Positions 1-7,119 are shown, counted from the stretch's first letter. The stretch: DNA of 32,028 nt from Cryomorphaceae bacterium (GCA_020832345.1 JAFIEY010000048.1:1-32028), one strand, 5' to 3'. Notes: generated by a model not told the origin, from the sequence alone. Program-made: numbers and translations.

Positions 1-140
1 GTCTGCTCTAAAAAGTCCCTTTCTGCCAAAATCTTCCTTGTCGGTAGATTTTTGAATCCTCACTAACAGCTGGTTAGCTCCGGTTCAAAAATCCCCTCCG
101 CGTCGATTTTGATTGAAATCATCCTTTTTAGAGTGGACTC
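1..140 (-). repeat. MITE-like element, copy 1 (full-length form, cut by window start)
   Basis: This is a non-coding element whose reverse complement matches 11368-11498 almost throughout. It has imperfect inverted ends (GTCTGCTCTAAAAAG at the left, CTTTTTAGAGTGGACTC at the right). The centre differs from the 11368 copy by a small insertion around 64-78. The window begins inside its left end, so its target duplication cannot be tested. It ends 12 bases before the first ORF start and lies in opposite orientation to the copy at 4730. Confidence 0.85.
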
Positions 141-152
141 ACTATTTCAAAT

Positions 153-587
153 ATGCTTAAAATATGGATAGAAGCAAAAAAAGCATATGCTGAAAAAAAT
201 CGTAATTCTAGTTTATACTATCTTGCGAATGCTTCTGGAGGTCCTCCAAAAGTTGCAAAAATGAGAGATAAATGGCCTCAAAGCGAATCGATTAGCGATA
301 GTAAAACAAGTGCGGGTATGGATAGAACTGATGATATAAAAAAAGGGATATATCAAGTTTTGAAATTAGGTGTACTCAATAAAGACAAAGATAATATTGA
401 AACCGCACTAATATCCAATCTTCCGGCATATAGACATGGTAAAGATTACGTTGACCCTTTTGTTGACTTATTGTGGACTTCTGAAAAAAATGTGGTGAAA
501 GAAAAAGGCGCTGAATACATATCGAGAAAAGATTTAAGATATTTTTTCGACCATTTAATAACTTTGGACTCACCAATATTAAGATAA
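153..587 (+). CDS. Hypothetical protein next to a C5 methyltransferase, possibly a 5'-truncated restriction-associated gene
   Basis: This encodes a 144-residue charged, soluble protein with no signal peptide or membrane segment. I do not recognise its family. Its stop is one base before the start of the cytosine methyltransferase, so the two are translationally coupled and probably co-functional; a restriction-related role is an inference from this context only. The open frame continues upstream of the chosen ATG into the end of the MITE-like element (a TAG lies at 129-131), and no TAnnTTTG promoter fits between the element and the ATG. The gene may therefore be the 3' part of a longer gene cut by element insertion. 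The C-terminal part contains the segments LISNLPAYRHGKDYVDPF and RKDLRYFFDHL, which look like folded protein rather than chance translation. The downstream partner is intact, which supports real coding. Confidence 0.6.
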   Translation: MLKIWIEAKKAYAEKNRNSSLYYLANASGGPPKVAKMRDKWPQSESISDSKTSAGMDRTDDIKKGIYQVLKLGVLNKDKDNIETALISNLPAYRHGKDYVDPFVDLLWTSEKNVVKEKGAEYISRKDLRYFFDHLITLDSPILR

Positions 588-588
588 A

Positions 589-1677
589 ATGGAGAAAGTT
601 TTTAATCATTCAACGCGTAAATATGAAGGGATTGTGCTTGAACGAATCAAACACCTTCCTGAGGGTGGTAAAATGGGTGATTTACCCGTGCATTTACAAC
701 ATGAAAGCTTTATACGTAAGGGCGCTAAAAAGACAGGGGGGCCCAATATGCGACTTTATAGATTGGAACATAAAGTTCCTGCATTAACGGTGACAGCCTA
801 TATTTTCAATAAATTTGTCCATCCCACTGAAGACCGTTACATTACTCCAAGAGAAGCTGCATGTCTTCAAGATTTTCCAATATCTTGGGAATTCAAAGGG
901 ACTCTTGGCCAAGTGCATAAACAAATAGGAAATGCCGTTCCTGTTCGTCTTGCGAAAGCCATTGCAAAATCTATTCATGATTTTTTGGTAAAAAAAGAAA
1001 AAAGTAGTCCAATGAAAATCGCCTCATATTTTAGTGGAGCGGGTGGTTTAGATTTAGGTTTTGAAAACGCGTCATCTGCAAAACTTGTTTTTGAAACATG
1101 TTTTACGACTGACATCGAAAGTTGGGCTGAAGAAACCATTAATGCTAACAGGCCAAACTGGAATTTTTTAAGAAAGGATATACGGGATTTAAGTGTTGAA
1201 GAAGTAATTTCAGTTATCGGCGGGAAACCAGACATTATTATTGGAGGTCCGCCTTGTCAGCCATTTAGTGTTGCAGGGAAACAAAAAGGGATAAAAGATC
1301 CATTAGGTCGATTATATTCTGACTTTATAAGACAGGTAAATGATCTTCAACCAAGCATTGTAGTTATGGAAAATGTATATGGACTGACACAAGTTAAGTC
1401 GGCTAATATGATTGAATTAATATATAAATCATATAAAGATATTGGTTATGAAGTTTTACATAGAGAATTGAACTCCGCAGATTTTGGTACACCCCAAAAA
1501 AGACGAAGAGTATTTTTCATTGCAGCAAAAAATTTATCCGGGTATAAATTTCCTGAGCCAACTCATTACGAATACCCAAATATTTTAGGATTGCCGTTGT
1601 ATGTTGGAGCAGGTGAAGCGATAAATAAATTACCTTCACCAACCATTAAGAATTTCGACTCACAGCAACATGTATAA
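589..1677 (+). CDS. DNA (cytosine-5-)-methyltransferase with circularly permuted motif order
   Basis: This S-adenosylmethionine-dependent enzyme of 362 residues methylates cytosine at C5. All key motifs are visible but rotated. Motif IX-like sequence (RLYRLEHKVPALTVTAY near 55-71, ITPREAACLQDFP near 85-97) and motif X (QIGNAVPVRLAKAIA, 112-126) come first. Motif I (FSGAGGLDLGF, 148-158), motif IV (GGPPCQPFS, catalytic Cys223), motif VI (ENV, 261-263) and motif VIII (QKRRRVFF, 303-310) follow. An internal Met142 sits exactly where a linear enzyme would start (MKIASYFSGAGG). The C-terminus stops just before the NHS...ERIKHLPEGG segment that opens the protein, so the two halves complement each other into one complete fold. 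The start one base after the preceding stop implies an operon. It could protect against a restriction enzyme encoded or once encoded upstream. The cognate site cannot be read from the sequence. Confidence 0.9.
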   Translation: MEKVFNHSTRKYEGIVLERIKHLPEGGKMGDLPVHLQHESFIRKGAKKTGGPNMRLYRLEHKVPALTVTAYIFNKFVHPTEDRYITPREAACLQDFPISWEFKGTLGQVHKQIGNAVPVRLAKAIAKSIHDFLVKKEKSSPMKIASYFSGAGGLDLGFENASSAKLVFETCFTTDIESWAEETINANRPNWNFLRKDIRDLSVEEVISVIGGKPDIIIGGPPCQPFSVAGKQKGIKDPLGRLYSDFIRQVNDLQPSIVVMENVYGLTQVKSANMIELIYKSYKDIGYEVLHRELNSADFGTPQKRRRVFFIAAKNLSGYKFPEPTHYEYPNILGLPLYVGAGEAINKLPSPTIKNFDSQQHV

Positions 1678-1971
1678 GAAATAGCGGGTTCAGTACTGTA
1701 TCAAAGGTAAGTGCTTTTAATAAAAGTAAGAGCGAAATTAAAAGTGTAGTGCTTTTAAATCCGCTACTTCTCATACACGCAAACCGTTGCCAATAATGTT
1801 TAAGAAGCACATCCCAAGTGAATTAAATGATTTTGACCAGTGATTTTTCAGCATGAAACCAGACTGATGAACAAATTTTGAATATAAATAAAAATTAACC
1901 GGACACCTGACATGACAGAGAACTAACCAAGACACGTTGGAGAGATTAGCAACCTGACAAATCTAAGATTA

Positions 1972-2211
1972 ATGGGAAAAACCTACTACGAGAAAAATAA
2001 GGACAAAATACTTCGGAGGCTTAAGGAGCGCTATCAGGAGGACAAGGAGTTCAGAGACAAGGCCAGAGAGACCTACCGGGAGAGATACCAGACAGACCCG
2101 GAATATCGGGACAAGACACTGCAGCGGGCGAGAGACCGGTATCACACGGACGAGAATTACAGACAGGCGACCATTGAGCGGGCAAAAAACCGAGACAGGA
2201 AAAAAAAATAG
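1972..2211 (+). CDS. Small highly charged protein with an 18-residue repeat
   Basis: This encodes a 79-residue protein that is almost entirely Lys, Arg, Glu, Asp and Tyr. After MGKTYYEKNKDKILRRL there are three diverged units of about 18 residues beginning ERYQEDKEFRDK, ERYQTDPEYRDK and DRYHTDENYRQA. The pattern predicts a long basic helix or coiled coil. Similar YYEKNKDKI segments occur beside nucleic-acid-binding domains such as HNH proteins, but no such domain follows here, so I give no function. The gene is isolated: 294 bases follow the methyltransferase and 516 precede the restriction gene. Its base composition is more GC-rich than the flanking genes, which suggests separate origin. It could be a fragment of a larger gene. 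Confidence 0.5.
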   Translation: MGKTYYEKNKDKILRRLKERYQEDKEFRDKARETYRERYQTDPEYRDKTLQRARDRYHTDENYRQATIERAKNRDRKKK

Positions 2212-2484
2212 AATACCCGAATATAACAATTGGACAATATGTGCGATTTCCTTGGTGGGATCGCCGCGTGCCGTTGGATAGATACATGTGAGACTTAAAA
2301 ACAAAAAAACAACCATCGTAAAAAAAACATGAAGTCAAAACAGGCATGTTTACACACAACCAAAAGCATTGCGCAAAAGAAAAAGAATAGCCTGCGAGAA
2401 TACTTTACCCATTATGCTGTCCGAAGGCTTAGTACAACTCCGATTTATCTTTAGTGTTGTGTAAACGCTATTTTAGCCGGCCTA

Positions 2485-2510
2485 TCCCGATAATTATCGG
2501 GAGTTCTTTT
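2485..2510 (+). terminator. Palindrome followed by T-rich run, terminator-like
   Basis: TCCCGATAATTATCGGGA at 2485-2502 is a perfect 18-base palindrome. It is followed by GTTCTTTTT, so it could stop transcription rightward. It could equally be a dispersed REP-like palindrome, since it lies about 270 bases from the nearest upstream gene. Confidence 0.45.
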
Positions 2511-2687
2511 TCCCCAGCTCTTCATCATAAAATCTTTGCGTAGCTATGGCTATGCGCAGATTATATTCTTCGATCTGAGAAAAAATATCTGCGACTTAAC
2601 CGTCACAATAGCATTAACACAACACTAGTTTTCCTCGATCTTTGGAACATATAATTTAAACCAAACGGGGATTTGATCCCTGAAGGG

Positions 2688-2695
2688 TATATTTG
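2688..2695 (+). promoter_or_regulatory. Bacteroidota-type -7 box for the ApaLI-like R-M pair
   Basis: TATATTTG matches the TAnnTTTG -7 consensus of Bacteroidota. Transcription would begin near 2700, about 28 bases before the ATG at 2728. A TTTG lies upstream at 2672-2675 but is closer than the usual -33 spacing. The inverted repeat at 2668-2680 lies just upstream and could be a regulator site. Confidence 0.5.
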
Positions 2696-2727
2696 CATGG
2701 AAAACTTAAGATAAATCGCTTTAAGTT

Positions 2728-3468
2728 ATGCCTCATTGTATGACGACCGTAACCGAACAAAATTTTGTAACTTGCGAAACAAAATATAATAAAAAATGGA
2801 TGGACGAATTAATACAAAATATAAAGAATTTAGCCGAAGTATATTCTGTAAACTTGAAAGGGAAAATTGAAGCTAGAACAGAAGAAATAAAAGCTGATGA
2901 CAATTCTCATTATCTCATTTATCGTGTTTTAGGGATTTCCTTGCAAGAAGGACACCTTATTGACCAATACCAAAATACAGGGCGATTTCTTTATAAGTAT
3001 GCAGGTTCATTTCTTGAAGAAGCAGCAACTTTATGTTTGAATTTCAAATTTCCCGAAGGAATAAAGACCAAAATTGAAAACACGATTGGACAGCGTCCAA
3101 AAACATTTGAAATTGATTTTCTAAATGGAAATGACGCTATTGAAGTAAAGTGGAGAGACGCAACTACGGACGGAGACCATATTACCAAAGAACATACAAG
3201 AGTTAAAGTAATCAAAGAACACGGTTACAAACCAATTAGAGTAATGTTCTATTATCCTCAACGAGACCAAGCGATAAGAATTCAAGAAACTTTGAAAACA
3301 CTTTATGCAGGTGTGGAAGGAGAATATTATGGTGGAGATGAAGCTTGGAAATACTTAAAAAGTTACTCAGGAGTTGACCTAAAAGCTATTTTGACGCAGA
3401 TTGCTAACGAAAGAACACCCGAATTGAAAATCACGAACACAATTGAAAAATTAAAAAATCGTGAGTAA
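2728..3468 (+). CDS. Type II restriction endonuclease, ApaLI-like family
   Basis: This is a predicted double-strand DNA cleaving enzyme of 246 residues. It contains a PD-(D/E)xK nuclease core: Asp130 in FEIDF, then Glu139-Val-Lys141 in AIEVKWRD, followed by TTDGDHITKEHTRVKVIKEHG and KPIRVMFYYP. I recognise the segments YQNTGRFLYKYAGSFLEEA, RPKTFEIDF and KWRDATTDGDHITKEHTR as characteristic of the ApaLI restriction enzyme family (ApaLI itself cuts GTGCAC); that recognition is from memory, not a search. The stop is one base before the ATG of an amino-methyltransferase, the classic R-M gene pairing. A second in-frame ATG at 2740 could be the real start, as the first four residues look unusual. 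The gene appears complete and carries its catalytic residues, so it is probably active. Confidence 0.72.
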   Translation: MPHCMTTVTEQNFVTCETKYNKKWMDELIQNIKNLAEVYSVNLKGKIEARTEEIKADDNSHYLIYRVLGISLQEGHLIDQYQNTGRFLYKYAGSFLEEAATLCLNFKFPEGIKTKIENTIGQRPKTFEIDFLNGNDAIEVKWRDATTDGDHITKEHTRVKVIKEHGYKPIRVMFYYPQRDQAIRIQETLKTLYAGVEGEYYGGDEAWKYLKSYSGVDLKAILTQIANERTPELKITNTIEKLKNRE

Positions 3469-3469
3469 A

Positions 3470-4693
3470 ATGGAAACTAATAAAATCTATCACGGAAATT
3501 GTGTTGAAAAACTCAAAGAAATTGAAGCCAACAAAGTTGACTTGATTTACTTTGACCCACCTTTTTTTACTCAACGCAAACACAGTCTTACAAACAAAGA
3601 CAATTCTAAAACTTATGAATTTGACGACAAATACAATTCTATTGAAGCGTATTTAGAACTTGTTGAGAATGTTTTGGTACAGTCAAAACGTGTCTTAAAA
3701 AAAACAGGAAGTGTGTTTCTTCATTGCGACAAAACAGCATCACACAACATAAGAGCTGTTATGGACAAGGTTTTTGGACGTGAAAACTTCCAAAGTGAAA
3801 TTATTTGGTCGTACAAAAGATGGTCAAATGCAAAAAAAGGATTGTTGAATGCTCATCAAGTAATATTCTTTTATTCTAAAACACAAGATTTCAAATTCAA
3901 TACGCTATACACAGATTATTCAGCAACAACAAATCTTGACCAAATTTTACAAGACAGAGAGCGAAATGAAAACGGAAAATCTGTTTATAAGAAAGATGAA
4001 AATGGAAATGTGATTTTAGGAAAAGAGAAAAAAGGTGTTCCTCTTTCTGACGTTTGGGAAATTCCATACTTAAATCCAAAAGCAAAAGAAAGGACTGGAT
4101 ACCCAACCCAAAAACCAGTTTTACTACTCAATCAAATTTTAAACATCGTTACAGACGAAGGCGACTTGGTTGTTGACCCATTTTGTGGCAGTGGAACAAC
4201 TTGTGTTTCTGCAAAATCATTAAAGAGACAATTTATCGGAATTGACATTTCAAAGGATGCTGTTGAACTTGCAAATTCACGATTAGAAGAAATGGTCATT
4301 TCAGAATCAAACCTTTTGAACAAAGGGACAAACGAGTATCAAGAGAAAACTGAAAAAGAACTAGCTGTTTTACAAAACATAAATGCTTTTCCAGTTCAAA
4401 GAAATAGTGGAATTGATGGTTTTTTAAAAGACCATTTTGAAGGTATGCCAGTTCCAGTAAAAATTCAAGACGAATACGAAACGATTGAAGATGCAATTGA
4501 GAAACTAGAAAAAGCATCTTACGGTAAGAACTATAAAATGAAAATCTTAATCCAAACAAGAGAAACAGGAATAAGCCGACTTTTTGGTTTTGAATCAGAC
4601 GTGACAATATTGAAATCACTTGAATTACAGACGAAAGACCTGATGAAAAAGAACAACGAAGGCAACATCACCTATACGCAAGCAGAGGGTTAG
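3470..4693 (+). CDS. Beta-class DNA amino-methyltransferase (N6-adenine or N4-cytosine) with extra C-terminal domain
   Basis: This enzyme of 407 residues modifies DNA at an exocyclic amino group and is the predicted partner of the restriction enzyme just upstream. The catalytic motif IV comes first (DLIYFDPPF, near 24-32) and the cofactor motif I later (VVDPFCGSGTT, near 234-244), the beta-class order of the N6_N4_Mtase family. GYPTQKP (near 210-216) is also typical. Residues about 300-385 form an additional domain containing FPVQRNSGIDGF, then VPVKIQDEYETIEDAIEKLE and KMKILIQT. I chose the ATG at 3470, one base after the preceding stop. A GTG at 3461 overlapping the endonuclease end by 8 bases is the alternative and adds three residues. 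DPPF does not settle adenine versus cytosine. Confidence 0.88.
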   Translation: METNKIYHGNCVEKLKEIEANKVDLIYFDPPFFTQRKHSLTNKDNSKTYEFDDKYNSIEAYLELVENVLVQSKRVLKKTGSVFLHCDKTASHNIRAVMDKVFGRENFQSEIIWSYKRWSNAKKGLLNAHQVIFFYSKTQDFKFNTLYTDYSATTNLDQILQDRERNENGKSVYKKDENGNVILGKEKKGVPLSDVWEIPYLNPKAKERTGYPTQKPVLLLNQILNIVTDEGDLVVDPFCGSGTTCVSAKSLKRQFIGIDISKDAVELANSRLEEMVISESNLLNKGTNEYQEKTEKELAVLQNINAFPVQRNSGIDGFLKDHFEGMPVPVKIQDEYETIEDAIEKLEKASYGKNYKMKILIQTRETGISRLFGFESDVTILKSLELQTKDLMKKNNEGNITYTQAEG

Positions 4694-4729
4694 TGCTTCG
4701 TAGGATAGGAAAGTGGTAAATTTAAAGTT

Positions 4730-4811
4730 GAGTCCACTCTAAAAAGGATGATTTCAATCAAAATCTACCGACAAGGAAGATTTTGGCAGAAAGGGGCTTT
4801 TTGGAGCAGAC
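4730..4811 (+). repeat. MITE-like element, copy 2 (internally deleted form)
   Basis: It begins GAGTCCACTCTAAAAAGG and ends GCTTTTTGGAGCAGAC. It equals the 11368 copy with the central segment of about 50 bases missing. If the element is taken to end at 4813, it is flanked by AAAGTT (4724-4729) and AATGTT (4814-4819), a near-perfect 6-base target duplication. It closes the restriction-modification block opened by the oppositely oriented copy at 1-140. Confidence 0.82.
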
Positions 4812-5065
4812 GCAATGTTTAGGCGTTGAGTCGTTTAGGTGTTTAGTCGTTTTTAGACCGAACCATTTTCGGTATTCGTTGGGGTTTTGAGAAACCGGGA
4901 TCTTTTAGTTCGTGGTCTTTTTTGTCCTTTAAACATTCGGGTAATCGGGACGCTTTTAATTGACAGTTGACAATGAACAATGTGGACGACCAACGGGTTT
5001 CGGCTTTTGTAGAGATTGCGAGAGCCCGAAGCCATTTGGTCTTCGTTTTTATAACAGTCACCACA

Positions 5066-5156
5066 CACGAACCAACCCCGTAGGGGTGTTGATAATTATA
5101 ACATCACAACGCACACGAACCACACCAACCCCGTAGGGGTGTTGATGATTATAACA
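5066..5156. repeat. Two direct repeats each containing an ACCCC-GTA-GGGGT hairpin
   Basis: The units at 5066-5103 and 5114-5156 share CACGAACC, CCAACCCCGTAGGGGTGTTG and AT-ATTATAACA. Each holds the palindrome ACCCCGTAGGGGT (first copy 5075-5087). A third partial unit (CACGAACCACAC) follows near 5171-5182. This is a REP-like dispersed repeat type; no function can be read. Confidence 0.7.
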
Positions 5157-5244
5157 AATGACCTCACAAACACGAACCACACAAACCATTTCCCCACCAA
5201 ACTTCGGTTTCAAAAACCCATAAACATTAAAATGACGGAAAAAT

Positions 5245-5266
5245 GGGCAACCACAAGGGTTTGCCC
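5245..5266. repeat. REP-like hairpin GGGCAA...TTGCCC
   Basis: GGGCAACC and GGGTTTGCCC pair around a short ACAA loop to make a hairpin. A very similar GGGGCAAACCCTTGTGGTTG motif is a common interspersed repeat in many bacterial genomes (recognised from memory). It lies 45 bases upstream of a MITE-like copy. Confidence 0.6.
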
Positions 5267-5310
5267 CTACAACTAAATTTGCACCAAAAACGATTAAACC
5301 AATAAACATT

Positions 5311-5395
5311 GAATCCACTCCAAAAAAGGATGATTTCAACCAAAATCCACCGACAAGGAAGATTTTGGCAGAAAGGGCCTTTTTGGCGCAGACGC
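5311..5395 (+). repeat. MITE-like element, copy 3 (internally deleted form)
   Basis: It starts GAATCCACTCCAAAAAAGG and ends TTTTTGGCGCAGACGC, with the same internal deletion as copy 2 plus point changes. It is flanked by AACATT (5305-5310) and AATATT (5396-5401), a 5 of 6 match expected of an aged 6-base target duplication. It sits directly against the 51-base repeat that begins near 5396. Confidence 0.8.
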
Positions 5396-5444
5396 AATAT
5401 TGCCGTGGACATTTTCACCGTATCGGTTTTTCTCACTAACTTTA
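5394..5444 (+). repeat. 51-base repeat, copy A, with promoter-like end
   Basis: This matches 6397-6447 from GCAATATTGC through to TAACTTTA. The last 32 bases are identical, ending in CACTAACTTTA. TAACTTTA (5437-5444) resembles a Bacteroidota -7 box except for the last base, and TTTTC near 5412 is about 20 bases upstream, so the unit may carry the promoter of the lipoprotein gene. Together with copy B it flanks that gene like a cassette. Confidence 0.65.
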
Positions 5445-5550
5445 GCAGCCACAACACAAACACTCAAACGATACTTAGCATTAATTAATTGAAAAAGGAA
5501 AAAAGCGGCAGGAAACAGCATTGTGACAAACTGTGAAAAATTGACAACAA

Positions 5551-6384
5551 ATGACGAGACTATCATTATCAGTAATATTAATTGGTCTATTAACCGCTTG
5601 TGGACAGACCAATAAAGAAAAAAGTGAAGCAAAAAACAAGGGTTTGAACCTTGACGGTTATTGGATATTGACAAATTATATAGATAAGATTTTAGAAACA
5701 AAATCAATAGCCCCTCAGAGCAGTCAACGATTAACTTGGGACGTGATCGTTTTTAAATTTGAAAACGACACGATAAAAACGCACGGACTAATTATGGAAA
5801 GTAAATATCCTGCTTCTCAAAAAATTGAAAGCTTAACTTTAATCAAGGGAATGGCGGGTAGCTACAATTTAGTGTATAATGACCTAGACAGGACAATCGT
5901 TGCAAATGACATTGAAGGTAACGACACCATAAACTATATTTTTAGAAAAATACACAAACACGAAGAAAAACTTGTTGCTGATATTGACGGGAAAGCATTT
6001 TTTCAGCAATTAGAACACAATCTTTACCATTTATTTATCAACCAAATTATTTCAGGAACTTACCACCCAATCGTGAATTATAATAATGTAAATACCATAG
6101 AACTTTTGACTGACGGGACAACCAGTGGTTTTAAGAATTATAACAAATATTCAATTCACGACTTCTTCGGTACGCTGCACCCATTTTCAGATGATGCAAT
6201 CATGTTTGAAGATTCAACAAAAGAAGTAAGCGGACTTGGACCGCCAGATTATGTAGAATATTACAAATGGGAATTTAAGCAAGATACTTTAATTCTAACA
6301 AAATATGAAACAAAAGACCACGAAAGATTTACAGTAGGACACAAACAATATAAACTGGTTAAACAAAATAAAAACAGACACTAA
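5551..6384 (+). CDS. Hypothetical lipoprotein
   Basis: This encodes a 277-residue protein beginning with a lipoprotein signal, MTRLSLSVILIGLLTACG. The lipobox LTAC places the lipidated cysteine at position 17, so the mature protein is anchored to a membrane, probably the outer membrane. After a short charged linker comes LDGYWILTNYIDKIL. The rest is a mostly beta-strand, lipocalin-like pattern, including WEFKQDTLILTKYETKD near the end. I do not recognise a specific family and assign no function. The gene is flanked by the two copies of a 51-base repeat (5394-5444 and 6397-6447), of which the first may supply its promoter. It reads as complete. Confidence 0.75.
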   Translation: MTRLSLSVILIGLLTACGQTNKEKSEAKNKGLNLDGYWILTNYIDKILETKSIAPQSSQRLTWDVIVFKFENDTIKTHGLIMESKYPASQKIESLTLIKGMAGSYNLVYNDLDRTIVANDIEGNDTINYIFRKIHKHEEKLVADIDGKAFFQQLEHNLYHLFINQIISGTYHPIVNYNNVNTIELLTDGTTSGFKNYNKYSIHDFFGTLHPFSDDAIMFEDSTKEVSGLGPPDYVEYYKWEFKQDTLILTKYETKDHERFTVGHKQYKLVKQNKNRH

Positions 6385-6396
6385 AGTTCCGTCTTT

Positions 6397-6447
6397 GCAA
6401 TATTGCGGTGTGCTATTTCACCGTATCGGTTTTTCTCACTAACTTTA
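6397..6447 (+). repeat. 51-base repeat, copy B, with promoter-like end
   Basis: This starts 13 bases after the lipoprotein stop and repeats 5394-5444, with 32 identical bases at its right end. TAACTTTA at 6440-6447 lies 45 bases before the ATG of the next gene, a position suitable for its promoter. Confidence 0.65.
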
Positions 6448-6492
6448 TCCGAATATTTAGGAGACAAGACAATTTGCCATAAACCAACGCAA

Positions 6493-7059
6493 ATGACGAC
6501 AGTAAAAGGAAAAACGCAATACTCCAGTAAATTGAAAATCACTTGTGTTTTTTTCATCCTCGCGGTATTTTCACCCTACCGTACGTACGGACAAAGTATT
6601 CAACCAAATAAGGAAGATACACCAACTCCATCTTTCCAAGACAAAAGAAACTTTATCGCCATAAATCCCATCAAACCATTTATCGGTTTACCCAATTTAC
6701 ACTACGAGTATCAAATTCGAAGTAAAATAGGCCTAACCGCATTTTCAGAAGTTCACCTTTATAAAGTCATTTCCAATTTTGATCATCCAGACGCCGTTCA
6801 CACGTTGGGCGTTTCTTTATATCCATTTGTAAAATCCCAGTCAAACAATCGCGGCTTTTTTGTAAATCTAAACACAAGTCTCATTTCATATTTCCGGGAA
6901 AACAATCAATCCAACCATTTAGCAAATGGCGTGCAATTGGGCTTCAAAAATCTGTTTTCCAACGATCTGTTTTTAGAACCAAAACTATTGCTCAACTACC
7001 TACACGCGGAAAATGAACTTTTGCCGGGTATTGAATTAATGGTTGGATTGCGATTATAG
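6493..7059 (+). CDS. Small predicted outer-membrane beta-barrel protein
   Basis: From the ATG at 6493 this is a 188-residue protein. It has an N-terminal signal segment (KLKITCVFFILAVFSPYRTYGQS), so it is exported. The mature part alternates hydrophobic and polar residues in short strands (FIAINPIKPFIGLPNLHYEY, GLTAFSEVHLY, GVQLGFKNLF, LFLEPKLLLNYLH) and ends GIELMVGLRL with a C-terminal strand typical of outer-membrane barrels. The frame can be extended upstream to a TTG at 6403, but that would read through the 51-base repeat and its promoter-like box, and would bury the signal peptide 30 residues inside. The ATG is therefore preferred. The family resembles small DUF3575-like barrels; the role is unknown. 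Confidence 0.7.
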   Translation: MTTVKGKTQYSSKLKITCVFFILAVFSPYRTYGQSIQPNKEDTPTPSFQDKRNFIAINPIKPFIGLPNLHYEYQIRSKIGLTAFSEVHLYKVISNFDHPDAVHTLGVSLYPFVKSQSNNRGFFVNLNTSLISYFRENNQSNHLANGVQLGFKNLFSNDLFLEPKLLLNYLHAENELLPGIELMVGLRL

Positions 7060-7111
7060 ATTTCTTTTGAAGGCGCAATCTTTTTATTTCGTCTATAACA
7101 CCCATAACTCC

Positions 7112-7119
7112 TATTTTTG
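7112..7119 (+). promoter_or_regulatory. -7 box upstream of the DUF4293-Sua5 operon
   Basis: TATTTTTG fits TAnnTTTG and is followed within 17 bases by the ATG at 7136. This gives a very short leader. No clear -33 TTTG is present at the usual spacing. Confidence 0.5.

Larger units (their letters stand above)
2212..2727. other. Intergenic region upstream of the second restriction-modification pair
   Basis: No convincing gene is present. It holds a perfect palindrome at 2485-2502 followed by a T-rich stretch, a small imperfect hairpin near 2538-2558, the inverted repeat GGGAT-TTG-ATCCC at 2668-2680, and a promoter-like TATATTTG box at 2688-2695. One 41-codon ORF (2329-2454) was seen but cannot be supported. 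Confidence 0.6.
4694..5550. other. Repeat-rich spacer without a gene
   Basis: No supported gene lies in these 857 bases. The region is packed with repeats: two MITE-like copies (4730-4811 and 5311-5395), two direct copies of a hairpin unit (5066-5103 and 5114-5156), a REP-like hairpin (5245-5266), and the first copy of a 51-base repeat shared with 6397-6447. The minus-strand ORFs here are low-quality and lie across the repeats. Confidence 0.7.

Noticed and set aside
2329-2454. 41-codon plus-strand ORF (MKSKQACLHTTK...)
   Set aside because: It has no recognisable domain, no -7 box close upstream and no operon partner; it is too short to support on sequence alone.
5066-5182. CRISPR-like repeats
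   Set aside because: There are only two full units and one partial unit, with spacers of about 10 bases and no cas genes; they are hairpin direct repeats.
1740-5400. Integron-like cassette array with attC sites
   Set aside because: A few sequences (for example near 1780-1800, 4821-4830 and the 51-base repeats) hint at cassette boundaries, but no paired RYYYAAC/GTTRRRY core sites with a foldable attC structure and no integrase gene are visible.
6403-6492. TTG start that would lengthen the barrel protein by 30 residues
   Set aside because: The extension translates the 51-base repeat and its promoter-like box and would move the signal peptide inside the protein; the ATG at 6493 gives a normal export signal.
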